From the NCBI GenBank assembly GCA_964019135.1, contig OZ025253.1, positions 37,312,548-37,376,547 of the forward strand: a stretch of 64,000 bases of DNA, in the 5' to 3' direction. Shown here one piece after another: positions 9,611 to 22,235 of this stretch (position 1 is the first letter of the stretch; each line of letters starts with the position of its first letter). Source of the stretch: Arenicola marina (Eukaryota > Annelida > Polychaeta > Arenicolidae). Both the position numbers and the translations under genes were made by a program. The notes under the pieces are model-generated. The model ran no database searches. It was not told where the DNA came from and was given only the letters and a program-made list of their open reading frames with translations.

Positions 9611-12600
9611 TCTCTGTGTAGTTGGTACTTTTAAATAGGAATCGGAATAGGAAGTGATAAGCTCGGTTTACTTATAACTAATAGATTTGTCGGGCATCAC
9701 GTACGTTGGATGATATATGGAGTTAGTCTGAAGATTACGATGAAGGGGCGTTTCGAAGGGATTGAGTGTTTAATCAGACTACTTTGAGGGTTTGTCGGAG
9801 ATTTATGTACCCATCAGTTTATACTCTATACTCTTTTACAAAGCACGCGGGCCGTTCTTAGATCACCATAATGCGAATGACGGGGTAACTGAAGTTTTTG
9901 CACACAGTGAGGGTGCTGTGTGATCGGTATCAGTCAGTATCATTTACTGACGGAACATTACTACCAAAGACAGCTAAAATGAGTCAGATCCCCACCACTG
10001 GTTTGTTCCGCTCCCTACATTGAGTTGGCTAGAGAGAATTAAGTTGCCATGTCTACCTTTCCATATCGTGTTGTCGTAAATGGCTAGGGGAACAGATGGT
10101 GAGAGACGCTTGGGGGAGGGTGGAGTGGTTATGCACGCATGTTCTATTTTTAGTGTTGAGGCGATGAGGAGAGGGTGGTTGATGGAGGGGGTTGGGCCGC
10201 GTATGCACTATTTTTAGAAACGACATAAATATTAAGAAATGAGGCGGGTGTGTGGAGGGGGGTTCCCCTTTCGGAGTTTAGATGCATTCTCTATTTTTAT
10301 AAATGATATCAGGGTAGGGAGGAATGAGGTGTTGTTACCTCTGTGCGTGGCAGTGCTATGATGGTTCAGGTTTATTGGTAACGTTTTATTTAATATGAAA
10401 CAGTTATGTGTAACATACGGCAATCATAATAGGATTTTTTTTAATGTTTCATTGAATTATGAATTAAATTTTGGGCAGCATTCGCATAACTAGAACAACA
10501 CAATGGTAAAAATATAGCATTATTATATAAGTTTGTGTATTAGATGCTTCACAGGCAATCAAGTTTATGTTCTATGTAGCATTCGGGGCAATACTTAGAC
10601 AATAGTGAAACGATTATGAAGTATTATGTAAGTTTTATGTTTCAAATGGCGTAAAGTAAAAGTTATGTGCAACATGTATGTAGCTCATTAGAAAATTGTG
10701 AAACATATAGGTAACATTTTGCATGTTTAGCCTTTCATATGGCATCAAATTTCTATTTTATGCCACATTCGGGGACTTAATAGACAACCGTCAAAAAATA
10801 CTTATGTATACTCTAAATTTCGATATTTAATGCAAGGAAGCTTAGGTTTATGTGGCAATATTAAAACGCGAATTGTTTCCAGAATGTTGAAGTTATGTAT
10901 CAACTTACAATGAGTTTACCAACGATTAAGAGAATAACGGGTTATAGCTGGCCTTGTTATAACTGTGTGGAGACAAAAGTGAAAAGAAATGGTATGATCA
11001 CAGGAATTAGGTCTCCATAATCAGTGACGTTGCAATCTCAGAGAGGATGCAGCGGACATACATGCGTTTTCTATTTTTGGACAATACCTTATGTTGAGAG
11101 GTGAGGAGTAGAGAGTTGGGTGGTTAGAGAATAGGTACTATGATAGAGAGAATAGGGGCGTGTGTGCACTATTTCTAGCAATGTCAATGTTAGGATATGA
11201 GGCGTGTGGGTGAGGGGATTCACCTTTCGGAGTGGAGATGCTTGCATGCTATATTTTTATAAATGATATCAAGTTAGGAAGGAATGAGGTGTTGCTACCT
11301 ATATGCGTGGTACTGCTATGGTTGAAGATAATAAGATATACTTATAATGTTTTATTTAATTTGAAAGATTTATGTTTAATACACGGCAATGATTTTAGGA
11401 ATAAATAAGTTTGTCTTTCATTGAATTATGAATTAAATGTTATGCAGCATTCGCATAAGTAGGATCAAACAATGGTAAAAATATGTAATTATTATATAAG
11501 TTTGTGTATTAGATGATTCATATGCAATCCAGTTTATGTTTTATGTACCAGTTAGGTCAATACTTAGACAAATGTGTAACAAATATGTAAGTATTCTGTA
11601 AGTTTTATGTTTCATATGTCTTAAAGTCTAAGTTATGTGCAACATTTATGTATCTCATTAGACAATTATGAAACATAGGTAGCATTCTACGTTTTGCCTT
11701 TCATATATCATCAAGCTTATATTTTATTCGGGTACTCAATAGACAACCGTGATAAAATACATATGTATACTATAGATTTCGGTATTCAATGTAAGGGAGC
11801 TCAGGTTTATGTAGAGTCTAGTAATAATAATGGAAAATGTTTCCGTGATATTGAATTTGTGTATCATCTAACGGTGATATTGAAGTTATGTATCATCTAG
11901 CGGTGATATTGAAGTTGTGTATCATCCAACGGTGAAATATGAAATAAAGTAATAATTTTGTATGTATTGCAAGTGAATATTAAATTTAAACCATGTTACA
12001 CTGAAATGTTTGGTGGAACATAGACATTTTGCAAAGCAAGGGATGTACATTTGGATTGCGCAGCAGTTTGCCAACGAACAAGACAATAACAGGATATAGG
12101 TGTCACTGTTATCATCTGGGATGAGACAAATGTGGAAAACGGTATGATCAGTGTAGTTAGGTTTGAATGATGAGTGAAGTTATTTATCAGAATACAGTGA
12201 ACGAAAGTAATGGCTTTTATGTATAGCTGTTGCACCGGCAGCGTCTCTAGCAGTAATGTAATGTGTATTTTTTTAAAGATCAAATGGGAAATACTTAGGC
12301 AATAAGATATAATTAACAAATCGAATACGAAAGTATTTTTCAGGTTTTATTTTTCATGTCATCAAGTAAATAGTTATGTGTTACATACGTGCAGCTCATT
12401 TGACAAATATGAAATGTATGAATAGCATTCTACATGTTTATCTTTTATATGTCATCAAGTTTACGTCACATTCGGGAAAGACAACCGTGAAAGAAAAATA
12501 TAAGTTTATGTATTCAGTGTTTCATATGTCATGTTTGCATATTTATGTAACACTCGTGGAACTGGTAATGATAATAGCAATGATAAAACGGATACATGGG

Positions 12601-13129
12601 TATATTGTACATTTCGGGACTCAATACCAGTAAGCTTGGGTTTATGTAGTGATGATGTAAAAGATTGTTTCAATTATGTGAAAGTTATGTATCAGAGTAC
12701 AATGAACTATGGAATAAAGTAACAACTTTTATGTATGACATTCAAGTAGATATTTTATGTGAACCATTCTGCACGTGTGTCACGATTGATGTATGACGTG
12801 TTTGGCGGAACATAGATCTTTTGCAAAGCAAGTGGTGTAAATTTGGATTGCACTGCAGTTACCAATTGTAAAAGAATAACCCGCTGTATAGGTGTCGTGG
12901 TTATAATATATGTTGGGACAAATGTGAAAAGAAACGGTATGATCAGTGTACGTAGGACGTAAAAATGAGTAACATGTTTAATGTAACATGTAGTCTTATG
13001 TTTTTTTTCGATCGTACATGGCAAGTAAGCGGTGCTTAATGTAACAATGATAGGTTTAGTAAAAGAACAATTCCATTAAGTTAAAGTTTTTGATCAACCT
13101 ACAACGAACAACGGAAGAAATGAAAAACT
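9611..13129 (+). repeat. Left inner arm of the giant palindrome; degenerate repeat units
   Basis: Reverse complement of 17520-20220. Relative to that arm it has ~0.7 kb extra (about 10312-11027). It is built from degenerate units: a block with TTTTGCAAAGCAAG..GTACATTTGGATTGC recurs near 12030 and 12815, diverged forms near 13560, 14450 and 17325, and a block with TAGACAATTATGAAACATAGG-like text recurs near 10690, 11660 and 12400. AT-rich, no credible gene; open frames mirror each other between arms only because of the inversion. Confidence 0.75.
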
Positions 13130-14550
13130 GTCGTGTATGAATATTGTATACTACACGAGAAACTATGTGGAAATGTAATGCGTAATTTATTTAAGATCCA
13201 GTGCGACATAACTTGCGTAGTGCAAGTTGAGAAGCTACACAATAAGTTACATGAAGAAGTTTCTGTTAAATTAAGATATAGTCAGAGTAGTTAGGTATGA
13301 ATAGCGAGTGATATGCTTAATGAACTCTGTTATATGATTTTGTTTTCAGTTAGCAAAATATTTGTATGAATAAGCTCTGCTTCCTTTAGTGATGATAGGT
13401 TTAGTAAAATAACTGTTCAATTATTTCGAAGCTATACATCAACATACAGCGAACGACGGAAGAATGTAATAATTTTTATGTAAAACTTTTGAAGTGAACA
13501 TTAAATGTGAATCATTTTGTACGTGTTTGATGATTGATGTGCGGAATGTTTGGTCCCATATATCTCTTGTGGAGCAAGGGATGCAACGCGGATTTACACT
13601 ATCGTTAACCAAACAAAAACGATTGAGTAAATACTTGTCATAGCTGTCGCTTTTATGAGATGTGTTTAAACAAGTATTGAGAGAAGCATTACACGTATAC
13701 ATGTTGTATCGTTAGAGGACCTAAGTGCATATATAATGTCATTTGTTAAAGAACTAATATGAAATAATATGCGTGACATAAGTTAGGGAATAATATAAAA
13801 AATTACGTGACATAAGTTAGGGAATAATATAAAAAATTACGTGATGGGAACATTGCTTAATTGTCATATGATCAGAAGAGTTAGATGTCGATAACAAGTG
13901 ATGTGTGAAATGTAACATGTACTGTGACTTTGCTTTCAGTAAGTCAAATGTTGCGCAATGTAAGTATAAGCCCCGCTTTATGTTGTGATGATAGGTTTAG
14001 TACAATAATTGTTTCAAACATGGTGGAGTTCTGCATCAATATACGTTGAACTACAAAAGAAAGTAATAATTTGTAAGTAAGGCATTTCAATTGCGCATTA
14101 AATGTGCACGTTACACGTATATCCCCAAATTATGCGAGTGAGTCTCAGGTTGGTTAACATAGAAGACCAATATGCAGGTGTGCATGACGAGTGATTTGTT
14201 TAATACAACATGCACTATGACTTTGTTTCAGTGAATGAACTATTGCGCAAGGTAAGTATAAAACTCGCCTTCGATAGGTTGTACAATAAATGCTTCAATC
14301 ATGGTGGAATTCTAATACCCAACTACAGCGAACGACAGAAGAATGTAATAACTTATATATATATAATATATTTCAAGTGAATACTAAATGTAAACCATAC
14401 ATTTACACGTATGTCGTGATTGATGTGTAAAATGCTTCGTCGGGCATAGATCTTTTACAAAGCAAATACTATAAACTGGGTTTGCATTACAATTACACAA
14501 TCGTAAAGTGTTTAATTAAACAAGAGCCGAAATCAGCCGGAGGCTGAGGC
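13130..14550. repeat. Palindrome spacer, further degenerate satellite-like units
   Basis: Continues the degenerate unit series (cores near 13480-13640, 14040-14110 and 14380-14510) without an inverted partner. A perfect short direct repeat, AAATTACGTGA with flanking GGGAATAATAT, occurs at 13785-13842. No gene seen. Confidence 0.5.
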
Positions 14551-16856
14551 TTACTGACAGAAATGATTTTGTTACAGACGATCATTTGCTAAATTATCAT
14601 CCTATTTGGTCTAAATAGGGTCTGCAGCGGTCAATGTAGCTTGAAATAACTCATACAACGGGCATTTTAGCCCACAATCGCACCTACAAGGGGCAACACT
14701 GAGGGAATCGAAAGTGCTTTGAGTCCATTTCCCCATTCTCTCATCATTGGCGACCGAGCCAGGGGGTCCCCTTTGTGCGGCCCCATGGTTCCCAGGGTAA
14801 GGGCAATACGTCAATTGTGAGCACAGGTATGTTCATGTATAGTTCAGCCCTACTAAGTACCGTAACAATCGCAGCTCTAACTTGCTTTCCTGATTTTTGA
14901 CAAATTTTCTTATTTGGCCAGAATCTCTATACTTTATCATTGGGCTTAGTTCCGTTGCCATGAAACGTCATCGTGACGTCACATGACGTTACTGACGCTT
15001 ACCAAATTGGCTTCTAGCTTTTGGCGTTACCTACTCATGAACTTATAGTGATATTACCTAGTGGTTAAATAGGTAAAAATGAAACGATTTCACAATTTCG
15101 TCGGGTAACGTAAACTTGGACGTCATTTTTGACGCACACGTTTCGGTACCGCAAAAAAAGATACGCACGGCAACATTTGTGCGTGGATATAAGGTACAGC
15201 GCCAAATCAACCGGTAGTCGCTATGAGGTATAATAGTCGAGCAATAGAGGTTATAAAATTATGACGTCATGACGTCATGGTGACGTCATGGCATGACGCA
15301 CGGCAACGTTCAAATATCTGAACACAAATATTTGTGCCCTCAATCCAAAACGTTGATTAGAACGGCGGTAGGACTGTTTGTCGTTCAGATATATCTTCAC
15401 CTAATTACCGAAAATTGCTATTCTTCATCATTACGGGTAAATGAAAAACCAGCAGACGAAAAAAGGATTCTGCAGCTAAGATGTAAAGGATAATAATGCT
15501 TTTCTGCCAATAGTAATCTGGAGACATATATTCCCTACCATTATGCGCAAAGATGGAAGGCCTAGGTAGTTTTTCAGATTTTTGACGAATTTTCTAAGTT
15601 ATAGGGAATTTGTATACTTTATCATTGGGAAAATCTTCGGTTTCCATGGAAAGAAAACTGAGACACGCGTTTTCCGTCAACCTACCCTGATTCTCTTGTA
15701 CTCGTTCACATCTCGCACGGTGGTAAAGCAAAGTGAGATCGCTCAAACGGAAGTACGTCATATTGAAGGAAGTTTGATTATCTCCATAGGGTCCCATGTT
15801 AAACGCGTTCGACTATATACCAAAAAGTTACAGAGCTATGTCGCCGTGTTTATAGTTAATAGCTCATCCTACTACCATCCTTCTACAACTGCAAGTATAG
15901 AGCGATGGCTTTAATAGGACGCTCGTGGGTGCCCCTGCAAGCCCCCAAAATCCCTATCTTTCACAATGGGAAAAATTTCAAAAAAATCCTGTGACGTCAT
16001 TTCCTCTCTGAATTCCATCTAATAAGGATCATGGCTACCGGGTACCATGTTTAACCAAGGAAAAAATCCCGAAACTGTTTGATGCAGGCACCGATGAAAT
16101 ACGGGGCGAACAAATTTCCCCAGCCTGAGAGATTGAGGGCTTGAACATTGGAGGTCCCATAGGGAATTGCCGTTACCCCTGAAACCGGAAGTAAGATAGG
16201 AACATACTATTTTTATGATGCAGACAAACACCGGACCCCATTTCCTACAAAATGACGCCACTCGATTTTTTATCATTTTTTGCCGATTTTTGACGATTTT
16301 TTTAATGTACCAAAAGTGACGTCATCGTGACGTCATATGACGTATCCGAAAAAGCTCAGATTTTACAGAGGCTATTCTCATTCATATTTCTATGGCAGGC
16401 CGGAATACCAGAGTGATATCTTTAATTTAAATTGGTGAAACCGCAGAAAAACGGCTCAAGGTCATCTTTTGCGTTTTTCAGAAAACATAAAACGTCATGT
16501 GGCTCGAAAACGAGTATGACGCATCAAAAATGGTCAATAGCTGGAAGATGCGTCTTGAATAGTAGCACATTATGAAACTTACCCGAACTCTCTAGGTGTA
16601 ATATTAACGGAGATAAAGGCGTTCTTAACTTTTTTTTCAAAAAATCGCTGTGACCTTGATCTTTGACCTACATATGCCAATAACGAACTTAGCCGAGCTA
16701 TTTCAGATATCTATCAGTAGAGTAAGTCTGACAACCGTAACTGTTACCATGCGCCCTAGACCTTGATGACAAACATATTAACAAACATATAAATAAATAA
16801 ATTTACAAACCGAGCTGAGCAGTATACTGACAGAAGTCTTTAGACCTCTGTCAGTA
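14551..16856. mobile_element. Probable ~2.3 kb insertion in palindrome centre
   Basis: Differs in composition from both sides and is bounded by TTACTGACAGA at 14551 and TCTGTCAGTA ending at 16856, short inverted ends. The right end forms a 32-base near-perfect hairpin (16825-16856). Contains repeated GTGACGTCAT/TGACGTCATGACGTCA motifs at 14975-15000, 15263-15290 and 16316-16342, and CTGTGACCTTGATCTTTGACC near 16647. No transposase or other protein recognised; class unresolved (Helitron-like or MITE-like). Confidence 0.45.
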
Positions 16857-17519
16857 ATAACTCAGGATATGTGTCGTTAACATAATCTATGTGTTTAATC
16901 ACGGGTGAAAAGAAACGACACGCATATAACTATTGAACAAGTGAACATACGAAATGAGTTACTTGTGAACGAACTAATGGGAAATAACAAATGCAACCCA
17001 AGTTGATGAATCGAATTATAAATTACGTAGAGGAGTTTTAGTTCAGATGGCATATGATCAGACCAGTAAGATGTAAATAAACGGTTCTATTGTTGTAATA
17101 TAACATGTGGTGTGTCCTCGCTAAGAGAAAACTGGTTCATGTAGTGATGATCGATTTATTACAGAAAATGTTTCACTTAGGTTGATGGTATCTTTTAACC
17201 AACATTGAATGACAAACGAACGCAGACAACGTATATGTGATAGATTCTAAGTGAAGTATAAATTGCGAACCATACCATTACGCTTGGCACGATATATGTG
17301 TGAAGTGTTCGGGGGGCCCATAGCCCTTTTGCAAAGCAGGTGATGTAAATCGGCTCTGCACTCCAGTTAGCAAAAACTAAACTGATTAAGTAAATGACAC
17401 TCTATACGTCTCCCTATAATGCGTCATTTGCTAAAGCACTAATGTGAAACAGTACGACTAACACAATTTAATGAATCGAATGAGCAACCAATAATAAACG
17501 GTTTACATTTTAAGTTTTA
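16857..17519. repeat. Palindrome spacer, right part
   Basis: Holds another degenerate unit core (17240-17390, with CCTTTTGCAAAGCAGGTGAT) in the same orientation as the left-arm units. No gene seen. Confidence 0.5.
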
Positions 17520-20220
17520 AGTTTTTCATTTCTTCCGTTGTTCGTTGTAGGTTGATCAAAAACTTTAACTTAATGGAATTTTTCTTTTACTAAACCTATC
17601 ATTGTTACATTAAGCACCGCTTACTTGCCATGTACAATCGAAAAAAAAACATAAGACTTCATGTTACATTAAACATGTTACTCATTTTTCCGTCCTACGT
17701 ACACTGATCATACCGTTTCTTTTCACATTTGTCCCAACATATATTATAACCACGACACATATACAGCGGGCATTCTCTTACAATTGGTAACTGCAGTGCA
17801 ATCCAAATTTACACCACTTGCTTTGCAAAAGATCTATGATCCGCCAAACACGTCATACATCAATCGTGACACACGTGCAGAATGGTTCACATAAAATATC
17901 TACTTGAATGTCATACATAAAAGTTGTTACTTTATTCCATAGTTCATTGTACTCTGATACATAGCTTTAACATAATTGAAACAATCTTTTACATCATCGC
18001 TACATAAACCCAAGCTTACTGGTATTGAGTCCCGAAATGTACAATATACCCATGTATCCGTTTTATCATTGCTATTATCATTACCAGTTCCACGAGTGTT
18101 ACATAAATATGCAAACATGACATATGAAACACTGAATACATAAACTTATATTTTTCTTTCACGGTTGTCTTTCCCGAATGTGACGTAAACTTGATGACAT
18201 ATAAAAGATAAAACATGTAGAATGCTATTCATACATTTCATATTTGTCAAATGAGCTGCACGTATGTAACACATAACTATTTACTTGATGACATGAAAAA
18301 TAAAACCTGAAAAATACTTTCGTATTCGATTTGTTAATTATATCTTATTGCCTAAGTATTTCCCATTTGATCTTTAAAAAAATACACATTACATTACTCC
18401 TAGAGACGCTGCCGGTACAACAGCTATACATAAAAGCCATTACTTTCGTTCACTCTATTCTGATAAATAACTTCACTCATCATTCAAACCTAACTACACT
18501 GATCATATCGTTTTCCATATTTGTCTCATCCCAGATGATAACAGTGACACCTATATCCTGTTATTGTCTTGTTCGTTGGCAAACTGCTGCGCAATCCAAA
18601 TGTACATCCCTTGCTTTGCAAAATGTCTATGTTCCACCAAACATTTTAGTGTAACATGGTTTAAATTTAATATTCACTTGCAATACATACAAAATTATTA
18701 CTTTATTTCATATTTCACCGTTGGATGATACACAACTTCAATATCACCGTTGGATGATACACAACTTCAATATCACCGTTAGATGATACACAAATTCAAT
18801 ATCACGGAAACATTTTCCATTATTATTACTAGACTCTACATAAACCTGAGCTCCCTTGCATTGAATACCGAAATCTATAGTATACATATGTATTTTTTCA
18901 CGGTTGTCTATTGAGTACCCGAATAAAATATAAGCTTGATGATATATGAAAAGCAAAACGTAGAATGCTACCTATGTTTCATAATTGTCTAATGAGATAC
19001 ATAAATGTTGCACATAACTTAGACTTTATGACATATGAAACATAAAACTTACAGAATACTTACATATTTGTTACACAATTGTCCTAACTGGTACATAAAA
19101 CATAAGCTTGATTGCATATGAATCATCTAATACACATAAAACTTATATAATAATTACATATGTTTACCATTGTCTGATCCTATATATGCGAATGACGCAT
19201 AACATTTAATTCATAATTCAATGAAAGACAAACTTATTTATTCCTAAAATCATTGCCGTGTATTACACATAAATCTTTCAAATTAAATAAAACGTTATAA
19301 GTATATCTTAACATCTTCAACCATAGCAGTACCACGCATATAGGTAGCAACACCTCATTCCTTCCTAACTTGATATCATTTATAAAAATATAGCATGCAA
19401 GCATCTCCACTCCGAAAGGTGAATCCCCTCACCCACACGCCTCATATCCTAACATTGACATTGCTAGAAATAGTGCACACACGCCCCTATTCTCTCTATC
19501 ATAGTACCTATTCTCTAACCACCCAACTCTCTACTCCTCACCTCTCAACATAAGGTATTGTCCAAAAATAGAAAACGCATGTATGTCCGCTGCATCCTCT
19601 CTGAGATTGCATTTATAAAAATAGAGAATGCATCTAAACTCCGAAAGGGGAACCCCCCTCCACACACCCGCCTCATTTCTTAATATTTATGTCGTTTCTA
19701 AAAATAGTGCATACGCGGCCCAACCCCCTCCATCAACCACCCTCTCCTCGTCGCCTCAGCACTAAAAATAGAGCATGCGTGCAAAACCACTCCACTCTCT
19801 AGCCAACTCAATGTAGAGAGCGGAACAAACCAGTGGTGGAGATCTGACTCATTTTAGCTGTCTTTGGTAGAAATGCTCCGTCAGTAAATGATACTGACTG
19901 ATACTGATCACACAGCACCCTCACTGTGTGCAAAAACTTCAGTTACCCCGTAATTCGCATTCTGGTGGTCTAAGAACGGCCCGCGTGCTTTGTAAAAGAG
20001 GATCGAGTATAAACTGATGGGTACATAAATCTCCGACAAACCCTCAAAGTAGTCTGATTAAACACTCAATCCTTTCGAAACGCCCCTTCATCGTAATCTT
20101 CAGACTAACTCCATATATCATCCAACGTACGTGATGCCCGACAAACCTATTAGTTATAAGTAAACCGAGCCTATCACTTTCTATTCCGATTCCTATTTAA
20201 AAGTACCAACTACACAGAGA
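17520..20220 (-). repeat. Right inner arm of the giant palindrome
   Basis: Reverse complement of 9611-13129. Boundaries are sharp: homology starts with AGTTTTTCATTTCTTCCG at 17520 and ends TACACAGAGA at 20220. It lacks ~0.7 kb of the left arm; the join is near 19612, where GATTGCATTTATAAAAATAG links two segments separate on the left. No gene. Confidence 0.8.
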
Positions 20221-20446
20221 CCGTAATTACGTTTAACTCGGCTCTATGTTTCTTTGATGGGTACCCAGAGCACAGTTTCAGCGGCACCGGCTAGCTTACA
20301 GTCAACCAATAGGAGCGGGCGAGTCTATTAGGCATTGTTTATAGAGGTGGTTGATGCATCGCTCAGATCTCAGGGCTGGTGTTGATTAGGGGGGGGAGGG
20401 GGGGGGGGTGCGGTGTCCCGAGAGAAAAGCTTAGACTTAGATCATA
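20221..20446. repeat. Outer flank of copy B, left side
   Basis: 20221-20335 is the reverse complement of 38386-38496, the sequence just outside copy B on its other side, so the repeated ends of B extend beyond its TIR by ~110 bases on both sides. 20340-20446 matches the flank of copy A. Includes G-runs at 20390-20408. No gene. Confidence 0.6.
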
Positions 20447-20539
20447 TATAAGTTGCACTGGAGTATAAGTCGCACCCCTCGGACTCAACAAAAAAAGGTG
20501 CGACTTTTACACCGGAAATTACAGTAGTTTAAACAATAT
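20447..20539 (+). repeat. 93-bp target site duplication, left copy
   Basis: Identical over 93 bases to 22143-22235 and bounding the LINE insert. It starts TATAAGTTGCACTGGAG, includes GGTGCGACTTTTACACC and ends AAACAATAT. The base before the left copy and after the right copy both mismatch, which defines the length. The duplicated target is the TIR edge of copy B. Confidence 0.85.
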
Positions 20540-22142
20540 AAAACAATATTAAACAATTATACTCGGCGTACCAAGGTATGGTCTCAAATGTGGTATGTAA
20601 CGGCATTAAATCCGAAGACATACCTATCAGTAGGTCTGTGCGCCAGGGTTCTGTGTTAGGGCCTTGGTATTACATGCTATATATACACGAATTAGCAGTT
20701 GCGCTTGGTAGCTCTGTGTATGGCGCACGCATTGGTGACATAATATGCGGCGGCATACTCCAAGCTGACGACATTGCCGTATGTGCTCTAACGAATTCTG
20801 CCTTGCAGGCACTGGTAAGCGTCTGCGAAAACTACAGCCGAAGGTGGCAATTTAAATATAATCCAACCAAGTCGAAAGTAATGTTTTTTGATAGCAAATT
20901 ACGAAGAGTTAAAAAGGCAAATGCATGTCAGATTGCGCTATATAACGAGCGTGTGGAAGAAGTCCAGGTATACAACCATGTGGGAATTCACCTCGATGTC
21001 AATCTCTCCTCAACATGTGCGGTGGAGGAGGCGACTAAAAAGCTTAAGAGGGGCTTAATGAGCATCCTGTCAGTCAACACAAAGAATGCCGGCATGAGTT
21101 GTCTCACCGCTTTGAAACTGTATCGATGTATTGTCATTCCGCGGGCCCTCTATGGTGCTGAGTTTTGGAATCATCTGACACACAACCACCTAGCGAAACT
21201 TGAAGCGGCCCACAATGGCGCCATACGATGTATTCAAAATTTTCCAAAATGCTCCAGTGCGACCATTGCCCGCAGTATGGTTAACGAAATGTCTCTTGCG
21301 GAAGAAATTGATAAAAAGAAGCTAACAATTCTGGGCAGATTATGTCGGCTCAAAAATACCGCATTAGCGAAACGCATATTTGTGGAACGTCTCTATCAAT
21401 CCCAGGGCCCAGGGCCAAAGTTTGGGTATATTAGGGACATCATAGAGATCCTGAAGAAATATAATCTAGAAGGAATCGTTTTTAGGTTCATGGATAACAG
21501 CAACTTTCCTAGCAAAGGCGACTGGAAAAAGTTGGTGAGAACGGCTGTGCGGCGCTGGTCGGAACAACTGTTAACCACCAAATTGTCCCAACCAAAATAC
21601 AGACGCTTTGAAATGATTAGAGGGGGAGTTTTTGGCGTAAACGCCATATGGACCTTAGAACACCGTACGCGTGGTCGAAGGCAACACCTTCGTGACCTAG
21701 CTCGTTTGAACTGTGTCGTACACGACACCAAGACATATGCATGCACACACTGTGACCGTGCATATACGGATATTCTCAATCACCTTTTCCATCATTGCGT
21801 GGCGTACGGTGAGGCCCGTGAATACTTCTGGGCACTAATTGTAAATACATGTGAAGTGCCAATAAGCGCGTATCTATACAATCTTGAAGAGATCGAATTA
21901 ACTCGAGTAATGTTAGGCAAGCCTCCTGACATTGAAGCCACCCTAGAGCAGCTTAGCATTTTAACCCAAATATGTGCCAACGCTTGGCAAAGAATGTCAT
22001 ACGACAAAATGTAAAAATTTTACTGACGACCGTTTTTGTTTTTGTTTTTTTTGTTCTGTGTGTTTTTGTTATTTGTTCTGTTTTTTGACATGTTCTAATG
22101 CTCACCAGGAAGTGGTGGAATAAAGGAGATTCATTCATTCAT
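20540..22142 (+). mobile_element. 5'-truncated non-LTR retrotransposon (LINE)
   Basis: A 1,603-base insert between perfect 93-bp target duplications. It begins inside the RT domain, carries an open frame to 22014, a T-rich 3' UTR (22015-22080) and ends in ATTCATTCATTCATT, the short-repeat tail typical of several LINE clades. The truncated 5' end and tailed 3' end fit target-primed reverse transcription with widely spaced nicks. Orientation is plus. Confidence 0.9.
20541..22014 (+). CDS. LINE ORF2 fragment: reverse transcriptase and C-terminal zinc knuckle
   Basis: The frame is open from the 5' junction; the first ATG is at 20578, giving 478 residues, but the native start is lost. Counting from that ATG: a VRQGSVLGPW motif (residues 21-30, RT block equivalent to RQGxxLSP), the catalytic LQADDIAVCA (61-70, ADD in place of the common YADD), thumb-like sequence with LYGAEFW (~190-196), and a CX2CX9HX4C motif (Cys388, Cys391, His401, Cys406). 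The upstream endonuclease and first RT blocks are missing, so it cannot mobilise itself. The uninterrupted frame suggests a young insertion. The clade is uncertain: I/Jockey/Ingi-type ORF2 proteins have such a C-terminal CCHC. Confidence 0.85.
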
Positions 22143-22235
22143 TATAAGTTGCACTGGAGTATAAGTCGCACCCCTCGGACTCAACAAAAAAAGGTGCGAC
22201 TTTTACACCGGAAATTACAGTAGTTTAAACAATAT
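22143..22235 (+). repeat. 93-bp target site duplication, right copy
   Basis: Identical to 20447-20539, immediately after the ATTC-type tail of the LINE. Confidence 0.85.

Noticed and set aside
11694..13024. Frames of 63-107 codons duplicated at 17927-18956
   Set aside because: AT-rich palindrome arms copy each other; composition is not protein-like.
14551..16856. Typical Helitron
   Set aside because: The hairpin is present but no CTRR end follows and no TC start or RepHel fragment is seen.
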